From: Ooceraea biroi
Taxonomy: Eukaryota; Arthropoda; Insecta; Hymenoptera; Formicidae
Length of the DNA stretch: 64,000 bases
NCBI RefSeq assembly: GCF_003672135.1
Contig: NC_039510.1
Location: 6,076,001 to 6,140,000, forward strand
Reading direction: 5' to 3'
Shown in pieces: positions 13,001 to 25,142 of this stretch. The position numbers and the translations under genes were made by a program. The notes under the pieces were generated by a model that worked only from the letters and a program-made list of their open reading frames with translations, was not told the DNA's origin and made no database searches. Every line of letters starts with the position of its first letter. The first letter of the stretch is position 1.

Positions 13001-16000
13001 TCTGAAGAGGAGAATCGAGAATTTCGAAGTTACAGAACCGGGCCAAGAGGATCCCACGGTACCAGAGATGCGCTTACACGTTCACGTGTACAGACACACA
13101 CACAGCAGCGAGCGAGCGAACAAGCAAAATGACAGAGAGCTGAGTTTATAACGAGCTATCTGTCTAATCCATCTACCCGTCGCAGTGTAAACGTTTCTAG
13201 GCCCATCGATGTGTGTCACGATATTTTCGAGTGGCAATTTCCTGTCGAGTGTCAGCTGGGTCTTGGCGACCGGCGGCCTCCTCGTAGATCGGCGATTACT
13301 ACGCTGACGGTGGGGTCGGGACACGACATACTTCGTTAATACGTCGTTTCTTCCTGCCGTTCTCGCTGAAGCTTACGGATTCAATGTTGCTTACGGGCCT
13401 TTCCTCGCGTGAATGTGCGGGGGAGTCTGATTCGTTACTGTCATTCACACTCATAACTCGTCAACGTCAACGAATTCGTCAACGATTTGCGACTTTCTTC
13501 TTGGATTATGCTCTCTTGCATGATTCTAAAGGAAAGTGATAGACATATTCAAAATCGACATATAATGTATAAATATTTCTCATTTTTCGAAATTTAATAA
13601 ATTGATGATCAGTCTTGATTAATTGAATAATTGAATTAATTGATTAATTAAATTAGGTCATCAACTAAGTAATTCGAGTCACGTCGCAGCGATGTAGCGA
13701 TGTTTTGGAGAATTTTGCTTTTTGATTTTTGTAAAGATTCTCTATTCTGCTATAAAATTAATATACGTGAAGCTATTATACATTGTACTGTCATAAGTAT
13801 TTAATTAGTTTGGCTCGATTCATCGCCATCTAAATGCGATTCGGATTAATATCGTTTACGCAATGCGATTAATGCTCCCTTGCGAAAGTGAAACGAGGCA
13901 GTTTAATGCGATCATAATTACAGGAAAAATTTAAGTTCAATGGCGACAAAGAGGAAAAGAGGGAGCATCTTTCCGAGTAAATCACCGCTTTAAATCGGCA
14001 TTGCCAGGTACCGAATGTCAAGGGTCAGTAGCGCATCTCAAATGAACGAGTGAACGAATGAATGAACAGAGATCAATGAATAAACAGAGAGAGACTGCAA
14101 CATTGAATAACGGATAATTGCATCGGCTTCTAAATTGACCTACGATTTACTTCGTGTATGCCCATAAACGCTCATGCGCGTGGGAAGATGAAAGGGAAAA
14201 AGGAAAAAAATGAGAGAAGAGAGATTTCATTAAAATCTCTTAAAGGATCTAAAAAAATAAATATTTAAAAAAATTAAATATTTAAAAAATTATATTTCTA
14301 GATAGCATTTTGAGCTCTTTAGAACTACAATTTCTCTCTCCCTCTCAAAAACAAAAAAGGGCGAAAAACAATTTTTGGTACATTGGTTCTTTGAAAATAA
14401 AATGCTTTAGAAAACTCAAAATGTGTTAAAACAAGGACTAATAATAATGCTGAAAACAATAGCGAAAGAAATGCATGAAGAAAATGCTCGCGGAGAACGG
14501 TGCCCTGATAAGAGTGCACGTTCTTTCATGATGAAGACACGAAGATCCCGGGGAATCCGTTCAATCGGCCGGTATAATGATGCGCCACGGGAAACGAGTG
14601 GAAAATTATACAGCGCCGAGGAGACCTAATGCGCTGCAACGTGCAACGCCGAGGAGAGAGCAAAGAACGTGATATTCTGGCCGCGAAAGGGAAAGGCTTC
14701 CCCCTTCGTTATCGAGAAGCATCGTGCAAAACTGCAGAATTTCAGCGATGACGCGATATACCGTACACCACCACGTGTGGCATTTACCTTTTTTTCTGTC
14801 CTGGGACATGGAAAGCTGATATGATACTTTCCCGATGGGTTCCCCGGGTGTTCCCGCGGTGCGCGAATCGTGCGCAGGTAACTCGGTACACTCCGCCAAC
14901 AACGTTTCTATCACGGTAGTGCATCGCGTTGCACAGGAAAAAGTCTATATATATTGTATTTTTTTCAATATGCATGTACGTGAGTGCGCATGTACTTGTA
15001 TGTGTGTACATATACATGATGTATTAACCATTATTTCCTCCATTACGAATATTTTTAAATCATGATGTTTCTTCTTTCACGAGAAGTTCAAGAATCAAAG
15101 AAAGGACAAAATTGATTTTCCTCAAGCGTGCTCTTTCCTCTGTGGTGTATAATATATAAATACATTTTGAACTGAACTCATCTGTGCGATGAGAATATAC
15201 AGGGCACGATCTAGATTGCAAGGTATAACCTAAGAAATAGAAGAAAAAGAGAAAGAGGGAGTAAGAGAAAAATATATAGAGAAAGAGTAGATGGGGAAGC
15301 AGATGGGATGGGAGAGAGTAGGAGGCAGGAAGAGGCGGACAGGAGGAGAGAGTGAGGGAAAAAGGGAACGAGAAAGAGAGTGGGAGGAGGGGAGGAGGGT
15401 AAAAGTAGAAAATATGACAAGCGATATGCGTTCAAGGTGTCTAATGCGAAATACGTGTGCACGTGCACATGCACTCTTGATTGTTTCGCGTAGCGGAAAC
15501 AGTTTGTGCACTTTAGCGAAATACGGCCACGTCGCGGCGGAGGAGCGTGCGAAGATCCGCTTCGTCGCGATTTCAACCGCAATTAAGTGAAGTGAAATCT
15601 TTCGCGCTTTCGAAACCATCTTATGTAGCCTAATAAATATCCGAAGACAATGCCACTGTCATGGTTCCCCGCGTTATCGCTTCTGCGTTATCAGTGAACG
15701 CATCAGCCACGTCCTTGAGAAATCGTACCGTAACCGATTTAAATCAAGTGATTCCCGCGTTGCAATTCGCGTGCGCTAAATCCGGAGTAAAACTGGCGCG
15801 CGAGTGGATAGACGTGGCGTCCGATAAAATCGAGCGTTTCATTTTTACGCCAGCCATACTTGTCAATGGTCACCATGAAAACGCGTCCGCCACGCAGTAC
15901 GGTGTTCCCGAGAAATTCCCAAGAGCGATCGATAAAATTCCGCGACATCCCCGTACGCACGTGAAACGATCTCTTTTGCCTGTTACATCACGTATCGCGG

Positions 16001-19000
16001 TCGGTCTTAAATTCTGAAACTCTTGCAACAACTTTATCTTCATTCGCCAACGTATACCGAGATATCTCTTGCGCGACATTCCTCAGATAAGTACATACCA
16101 TTCGGCATGTTATTATGTTGAAATATGCGGTTTTTAAAGCATATGCGAGAGCCGGGGGACTCGCAAAATACGTCTCTCCTGGAATTCTGATTTTATATAC
16201 AAACAACATTTGTATCAATAATAATAACTATTTAGTTGTGTACACGCACAATATGGGTTCATTTCATCAAACATTGAGTTGAGCAAGAAGCTATAATATA
16301 CAATATGTATCTTTCTTTTTTATTTTATAGCATAATTGGCATGAGTCTCAAAAGTAATAAAGCAACTTCATAATGAGCCTAAAATGCAAAAAACATTTTG
16401 GCGAAAGAAAACGGATTGTCCCGGTTGCCACGTCTGGCGATTTTTACATGGGAAAGTAGGGCAGGAAAAGGGACAAGGAGGTAGAGCCTTAGGGAAGGGG
16501 GAAAAATTAAGTAAATGTTGATATCTAAAAATATTATCCGCAATCTAAAGTTTTTAAATAAATATCTGATATTTACATAAGACTTAAAGAAACTTGCTCC
16601 TAACTGTTTCACAGTACGAGCGTAAGGAATCACGTACGCTGTGGGATACAAAGAAATTTCATTATGATGCTGCACGAAACCGCTCGTGATACACAACGAG
16701 ATACGCGGAATCATCAACGTCGCTTCGGTGGTCGCTTTGTTCGGCCAGGTAATTTGTAACGACAATGTCTTAGGTGCGACTTGCCGCAAGCGTGACATAA
16801 TTACAAAGGCGTGTACCGCCTGTCACTGTAGAAACAACGAAAGGCGCGGTACTGCATTCGTAAAATGCTGGGGACTCTGCGAGCGAGTCGCATTGGTTCC
16901 ATATATCAATTAATCAAGAAAGGGCAATAATCTGCGAATGCACCTTTATGGCGTGATTGATAACGGATCACCATCGCCTGCTATTTCGCGCTCGCGCATG
17001 ATTGAAGCTGATACTTTCAAACTCTGAGAAGTAAAAACTATTTATCAAAGTGTAAATTCGTAACATGTAGTAATTTGTTAGATCCTCTGAGGAATGATCT
17101 TTTTGCGAATCTTTGTCGTAAAACAATTTTTTCTTTCACCGACACTAACTTTAGTATCAAACATATGATTTCTTGCAATTCATTATTCGTGGATTTAAGT
17201 TTAAATTGCATTTCAATTTAACTCGAAGAATTATTTAAAGACAAATAAGGACACGATCAAATGAGATCACGAAATAATTGCTTTTCTCTCTCATTAATTG
17301 TTTCTCACCAAAATTATTCTTCGATATTTACCGTCGTAATTACAGTATCTGATCTCACGGTTAGTGAATTTTATCGCTAGCAGACCATCATGACATTTCA
17401 CCTGTGCTCCGGTGGCCTTGATAGCGAACAACCACATTTATGGTAATTATGCATTGTAGAGGAGGCAGCTCCTGCGACCTTGGCCTTGACACATGTTGTG
17501 TTGTGCATATGATAATTCTGGACAACGAAAAAGTCACACTCGTTTTCTATTAAAAAGTTATTAATGAAATACAACGAATTAACAAAATTAAACTAAATGC
17601 AGGACCCTAGGAGGTAATAATATTGTGCTATGACATAAAATAAAAAAGATAAGTAATAATAAAAGTATATATATTAAAAATAAAAATATTTGATTATACA
17701 ATAATACACTTCTTATTTTACATTGTTCTTATGATATTTATATTATCTTTTTACGAGTATTGGTATTTATTTGTTTAATTAAAAATAGATTTCGTATCAC
17801 CAGTTGATAGCCTCTACGGCTATCTACAGCACCCTACAGCAATAATTCAATTCTCACATAAGAGAAGAATACTTGACCGCAATTGGTATCGCGTCAAATG
17901 CGATGACACAATAGAATGGCAATCTCTTTATGCATCTTGCGACATGATTACCACTGTAATGACTACTGCGTATTGTCTTTGATAATGTATGCGCTCGCGC
18001 ATTTGCCTATACGCAAAAACATTGAATGCATTTACCTTGCGTGTGCACGATGTCACTATTTTTAGATAAGAAAAAATTTAGGAAAGTGTTGCTTCAAATG
18101 GAGCAACGAGATAGGGGTTTCAGTAGAAGTATCATTAGCTACTTTATAGATATCATTCCAGAATTTTATGTCTGTAAAAATTATTTTTCTCTCTTATGTC
18201 GTTCTTACATTTTTGTTACTTTTAAGCTAAATTTAGATTAGAGTTAGAAAGTTCGTCTGGAGTAGTAATACAGGGAAGGAGGCAAAGCCTCTCTCCCGCT
18301 TGCATTCACTTTATTTCTTAATTCATGAGCAATTGCTGTATAAGCAATTACATTTATATATGAGAAACGTACAAGGGCAGATTGAAACAAGTTCACACGT
18401 TCACTACCGTGACCATCATTGATCGTTACACCATTGATGTAGTAATGATTCATCATCAGATGGAAAGACATCACAGACCAAATGTTTTTTTATATTTGAC
18501 AAGAGAGAGATTATTTGTCTTTATAGAAGTAAAATGTCAAATAGTCACTATCACACAATTTTGCAGATATTTGCGATATTTTTGTAATGTGATTAAGAAC
18601 ACGCTTCCAAGCTTTCCTGAGAAAGTTTTATTTAAATCAGCAATTAAACGTGCAAATATACTACGCGTTGTCCACTATATGTCGCCATTCAATATTCGCG
18701 TAGGATTATTGGAATTCGCAACCAATGACACTACATGCAAGCCGTGGGCATGTGCGTGGTATAAAACGCGCATTACGAAAAATTATGTCCTGCAAAAACC
18801 AGGGCTTTATTCTTATGACTTGTTAATGTTAAAAACTTGCGCGTTTATCGCATGTAAATGTAGCAGTACTAAATGTTTCAGTTTTCTCTATTTCTGTCAT
18901 ATAAATTTGTATAATATAATAATAATCGCATTGTATGATATGATATACAAATATTCAACTAAGACTCATATATAAGTGACTCGTAGATAAGTGAGTGGAT

Positions 19001-22000
19001 AAATAAAAAATATTTAACTTGCTTAGCCTACCATGTTGCAACGAGTCGAGGCACAATTTTTTTAAATTGGAAGATTTATTATATTTACGACAATATGCAG
19101 TAATTCAGGCTATTGTAGACATGCGCGTGTCTCAAAGAAGACTTGTGTTCCTTACGTAACTGCACTCGCATTCGGCACACAGATAACAAAACGTTCGATT
19201 AGTGACTCGACGGAGTTATTGACTGCTGACAGGAACACATAAACTCGGCAGGAATGAACTAGATCTAGTCGTTCGAAAATGCCACCAGTCAACCACACCT
19301 TGTCCAGGAAGATTTCTTCGTTACAACATTTCATTTCTCTTATATGCGCCTGAAAAATTCACTTTATTTGCGCAAACCAGTAGACTAAAATCTCCAAGTT
19401 TATTTAATCTTCTGGATAAACGTGCCATTTAGAGGACGAGAGAGGTGGTTTCTGCGGTGCTATCAACGCCTCGAAGCATATAATCAACGATATCTAATAC
19501 ATGACTGATCCAACGTACGACTTCCGTATTTACTCTCGAACGACCCTGACGTAATCCGGGCAAAAGAGGCCGATGTAAGAGAAGTGAGCAAATGGCAAAT
19601 GGAATGAATCGCGAGATCGAGACGAGCGAAACCGGAGGTACGAGGCGGCATTCCAAGGATCTACATATAATCAGCGACCTCGTTGCCGTCGTAAGAGAAG
19701 TCGGCGACTCGCGCGGTAGTTCACGGAGAACGTACGCGACTCTCAAAGGTCGTCTCTCGGCGAGGAGGTGATTCCTCGCGCGGCGAATGGTCTTTGCCGT
19801 TTCCCATGAGCTGTACCACCGTAAAAGCGACGGAGATCGGTCGAGCAACCAACCAGCCGGCCAACACGATGGATCACAGCGATAAGGATATATGCACTGT
19901 GCTCTGCAGCGTGTACGGTACCACACACCGGAAGCGATCCCACCATGCGTTTCGAGGAACGGTCGTACGAGAAGTATCAGCCGTCTCTCGCTTCGATAGA
20001 AGCGGCAGCTTCTATCCCCGTTGTCTTTCCTCCTGCGCGAGCTCTCCTCTTTGCATCGCTATTACCTGCCGCTGCGATGCTGATATTCGTCGATATTTTC
20101 GCGTGGGCCGGATCCAGCCGACCCGAATGCCAGCTGAACGTCTACCTTTTACTTCGAACAAGCGGCTGCGTGGGCAGCAGCAGCAGCGCGAAGTGGTATT
20201 ATAATAAAATCCCATGGAATGATAGAAAGGTGCAGGCTGCTGCTAATAATAGCCTTTTGCAGGGTCGCCGCAGGTCGGCAGGTGTGCTTGACTTCATGGC
20301 GTTATCTGACATTCTACGGTGCGCGAATCTCGCATCGACTCCGCGCGATTTCGTGACGCGGTGCATCGCGAAGTCGAACGCCCGCGCCGTTTCGAAAGTG
20401 GCATTATAAAGGTCCGTTTATATACTTATCCGTACCGTATACGTACCGTTCCGGCACGGTGAGATGCAGCTTTTTCACATGCCCGCAGCACATTGTACCG
20501 TTCCGACAAGAACGCGATTCTTTCTGTACATTAGGATCGCAATATTCGCGTCAGGTTTGACAAATTTTGCATTTATCGGTGTAACAAGTTGAAATAAAAA
20601 AACGAAGCCGCACGAATCAGCATTGATCATAAAATCGACTGATGTATTTGTCATATTGTACTTGTTTTACAGCTGATATTATGATCTACAGAAAAAGTGG
20701 ATCACTCTTCTATTTAGATGTTAGATAGCCGACACTGACTTTTAATTCTTATGAGAATTATTTGAAATTCATTGATTCTTCATCCTGCTTTCTCTAATGG
20801 GACTAACATCGTGCCGATTAACTTCTCGCGAATTCAGAAAGTGCACGCTAATAATGTGTGCAAGATAACGCGCGCTCTCGCGCGCAAGATACGAGACGAA
20901 GTTCTCTCGAGCAGCACCAACCGTACCAGTAAGCATCCACGCTCCAGAAACCAACGGGTATCAGGTTCCACGATCTCGCTGGCTTCTCGCTCTGATATCA
21001 GTCTTTCCGCTGGTCGTCGTCAACAAAGCTCCTTGAGGATTGTGCAATCCGCACGGTACACGACTGGTTCTCTTTGCATTTCGCACTACAATGACGTAAA
21101 TCATGTTCTTTTTTCATACCGCGCTTACTGCCTCGTTCGTTCACTCGTTCGCAGGATAAGATCTTGCTCACGCGCAAGATTGAAACCGAAACTGGCCCGT
21201 CCTATACGTAAGCATTAGATTACCGCTTGCTTCTAGTCGCGACATGAAAAATATTGAATTGACGATCATGTCAGAGGCAGAGAGAGCACGAAATGGAAGA
21301 CAATAACGAGCATGGGATCGAAGCAGGTGCAGATAAAAATTTTGTTTAATCGCGATGCACCTGACAATGCAACATAAAACGGGTAATGAGATCATGACAA
21401 ATGGTAGAAACGAACATCTCGAGTGAACAATGATATACTTGATTCCATTAACTAAGCTACGCAAATGGATCCCGGATGAACATCTCGAGCGTGAGAATAA
21501 TTACGCTCTGAGTTTGAGAGATAGATAGTCGAAGCTTAAATGGGCACCTTCGCATTCAGTAAGCATCGAGCGTGAGAATGATGTTTAAGTTGAAAGTGGA
21601 AGCATCGCGTCGGGGCCGTGTGCCTCCTTTTGTGTATGACCTCGCTTCATGATGAAACATGCACAGCAGAGAGTACCAAGCAGAGATGGACGTCGCGACT
21701 TTATCGCTACAGAGACGGACATCCTGTCAACGAAAAGTTGAAAGAATGAAAGCAACCAGGGAGAGAGACGACCAGGAAGGTGGATTTATTCGACTTATTT
21801 GCGACAATTGTTTAACGGGAGCACCGGCGTTTTCTATAATACGCTGCCGTTCTACACGCGTAATTGGCGACCCTAGCTCTTTCCTGTCTCATCCGCAAAT
21901 AACAAAGACGCAGGCGTGCGGAGAAATTGCAGAGAATCTGCTTCACTGTGTAGATGCAGATCCGCAGAAATTGCACGAGCTGTAAATAAAATCATCCTTC

Positions 22001-25000
22001 AATTCGCTGAAACTTTTAATCACGCGCAACACGCAACAAGCAAATGACTTCACTTATTTCGTTTCAAGTACTTGAATCATCGCAAGGCTAAATTTATTCG
22101 CTAACATAATCCATAGCGATTATGCAGTTAAATATCAACGTCTTGTTTCGCAGGTGACATAGAGGACTGTCTGGTGGCTCCGGTCTCGCAAGGGCAGTTC
22201 ACGCCATTGCCGGAGGCTCTGTGCTGGGCCATCCTCGAGCTGACATCGCAGAGGCAGGCGGCGACTCTTGATACCCTGAGATCAGCCCTGAGGAACGCCT
22301 TCCCGGCCATGCAGAGGCCCAGTCGCGAACTCGTTTACGACGCACTGGCGAAGCTTATGCAGGAACGTAAAATCTATCACACGTCCCAAGGTTACTTCGT
22401 CGTGACGCCGGAGACGAAAAGGCTCAGGCGCGATTCCGGTAGCTCCAGGCGGTGTTCCAGGGACGTGAACGGATCCCGGGGTCAGGGTAGCATGTTGATG
22501 AGCAACGACGAGGCAGTGGCACTCGTGCATGGTGAAATGCTCACGCTGCGCGACGGTGATGTCACGCATCAGGCTGTACAAACAAACTTGGCGGACGTTA
22601 TTTGCGGAGGTAAGGGACAAGTTCCATTAGCGGATTATTTTTCCCGATGTAATCTCAGTCGTTCTCCCGACGAGGTCCACCAGATATCCAGATTAACATT
22701 CATGCGCACGTCCAAGCGTGCTAAATCGCGTGATAATTTTTGAAATACTTTCTCAGATGATCGCAGAGATGGTGGATACGTGAAGTGTTTCGAAATAGAT
22801 AGGCTGCAATTATTAATCTGCAAGAGCATAGATATATGTACGTTATGCGAAACCGTCATACGGAAATTATCGGTGCAAGGAGTTAATGTAAAAATATCAA
22901 CGACATTTGTTACATACGAAAGAAGGGTGACGACTGGCGATTAAGCATTTCGTCTTCATTCAGTAGTAGAGTTCCGTGAGCTTCTCTCTGCACCTTATTA
23001 GTGTCGCGATATATCCCGTTGTTTCCCGCGGTGTGCAAGGCTTATTCGCGCGGAGAGAAAGTTCCCTGTAACCATGTTTCGTGTCGAATCGCCGTCCTGT
23101 GATATCAATCGCGATTGTTAATTTATAACGCATTGCACCCAATCAATTTAACCCGTTAGCGCCGTTCCGACGACGTAGCGTGAATGTACATTATCCAAGA
23201 TTCAATATCTCAGATAAACATTAAGTACAACGTGAAGAGATTGCTACAAAAGTTATTCCGAGTAACGAGAATGCGATTATCTAGTATCGCGGAGAATTGA
23301 TAAATGTTGCAAGGAGGAAGAGAGACCAAATTAACAGGATATGAAGTGTCAAAATAGCGATTGGTAGCGCTCATAAGGTCTTGCATAATTTTCACAACGA
23401 TAATATATCGCCGATGTACAAAGGCGAGCTAATAAACGATGGAAATAAAAACAAGTAAATTGAGTTTATTTCTGTAGATCGTGAGAAATGATGTATAGGA
23501 AGCTCATAAACTCGCGAATAGTTCGCTCGTTCGTCGGGTCTATCCGCAGACCAGTCGGCCTAGACAAACTCGTTCGACACGTGTTCAGGAAACGTCCCGA
23601 TTCTGTCCAAGAGGGTAGCAGTCTTCGCTTGCTATTCCCTCTCCTGCGAAGTCTTTTTCTTTTCGCACACGACTCGACAGACGGGTCCGGAGAGCATTTA
23701 TGTTGTTGTCGGCCTTGGTAGACACGCGTGCCTCGACTATCAAAAAATCGTTCGCAACCCCGAACAATCAGCACTCATTTTATGTTATTTTTGTTAATTT
23801 TGCTTTTTAACCGTGTTTAAAAAAACGATGGCAAACAATGCACTGCGCACGCATTTACATAATAATTTCTGATCTTCCTATTGCCAACGAATATTGTTTA
23901 AGAAGTGTTACATGTCAAGTAAATTATTCTAATTATGTAAAATGAAAAATCTCAAAGATGCGAAAAACGTGATAAATCGCGACTACATGGAATAACTTTT
24001 ATTATTATTTAAATAAAGAAGTTACTAAAGTCTCAATGGAAATTACAAATGCTACCCAATAATATTGCCATTTTGATTGTCAATTGTTTGCGATATACAA
24101 GTTGGCAAAAATAGAATTACTCGGTTGGATAAATGAACGGTTTTAATAAAAATAGATTAGTAGATCTTGATATTATCGCAATCGATATTAGTACTACTGA
24201 TCACGATATTCTTTTACCGTTACATATAGCATCGACGTCATACGGAGTATAACGGAAAGGATTACACGTATGTAATCTTCCTACTTTTCTCTTACTGGTT
24301 TCTCGGTCGATTCTCACGCTCATAATCCATTCGTTGTCGTATGATCAAACGTGGTACGTTGATGAAGCAGCATGTGTGCCGTGAATATCGTATGTACCGA
24401 AATAAAGCTTTCAGGAATAAAAATATCTTTATTTTTATCTTCTTTTATGTTCTTTTAAGAATACAATTGTAGTAACAAGTGCAACTTGATCATAGAATAT
24501 AATCTTTTTAGACAAGACAATGTCGTTTTCTGCTAATTAACGGAGATTTATTTTTTATGAGTTAATGTTACGTATAATAATATAATAATAATACTTTCAT
24601 AATGACGATAACACAAATAATAAGTAATAAAAATAAATAATAAAAATGCTGCTACGCGGTGGAAATAATTCTGATTGTCTCTTGCGCAGGAAATCCCAAT
24701 GACAAAGTCCTGTTCGCCAGATGTCGATCGATGCCCGGTCGACTCGAGAGGCGACATTCCCTGCGACTTTGGGGTTCGGCTAGACGTCTGCACAGAAGTG
24801 GCAGTTCGCGATCCTTGCCGCGAAGACCCGAAAGGAGTGACACTTCCTCCAGTGCAGAATACGCCAGCACGGACAGCACGCCTCACAGTCCAACTAGTGA
24901 GTCTGATTGGGGAAGGGATTGCGTGGTGATGGGTGACCGCTTGATGGGATAGAGACAGGATTTTGCAAAGAAGCTTTATATTTCCTAATGTTTGCAAAAA

Positions 25001-25095
25001 TAGATGCAAAATATGCTCTTTAAACAGCTGTTATTCATAAACTATATTTTCTTTATACTCTAACAAGCTGCTTTACTAATATTAATAAAATTGCG

Positions 25096-25142
<47 letters not shown>

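Noticed and set aside
15211..15619. Ser/Leu-rich frames on the minus strand
   Set aside because: They translate a purine/pyrimidine-biased low-complexity tract; no conserved content.
18382..18975. 197-codon plus-strand open frame in storkhead intron 2
   Set aside because: AT-rich, irregular composition, no recognisable domain, no splice partner in phase; it is a chance frame or an old repeat.
19429..20409. Open frames of 136-165 codons on both strands
   Set aside because: They arise in GC/CpG-rich DNA where stops are rare; both strands are open and neither shows a domain or consistent borders.
24897..24951. Extending storkhead exon 4 past ACTA|GTGAGT to a later GTG
   Set aside because: The extension breaks phase with the conserved exon 25285-25448; the upstream donor restores frame through every downstream exon.
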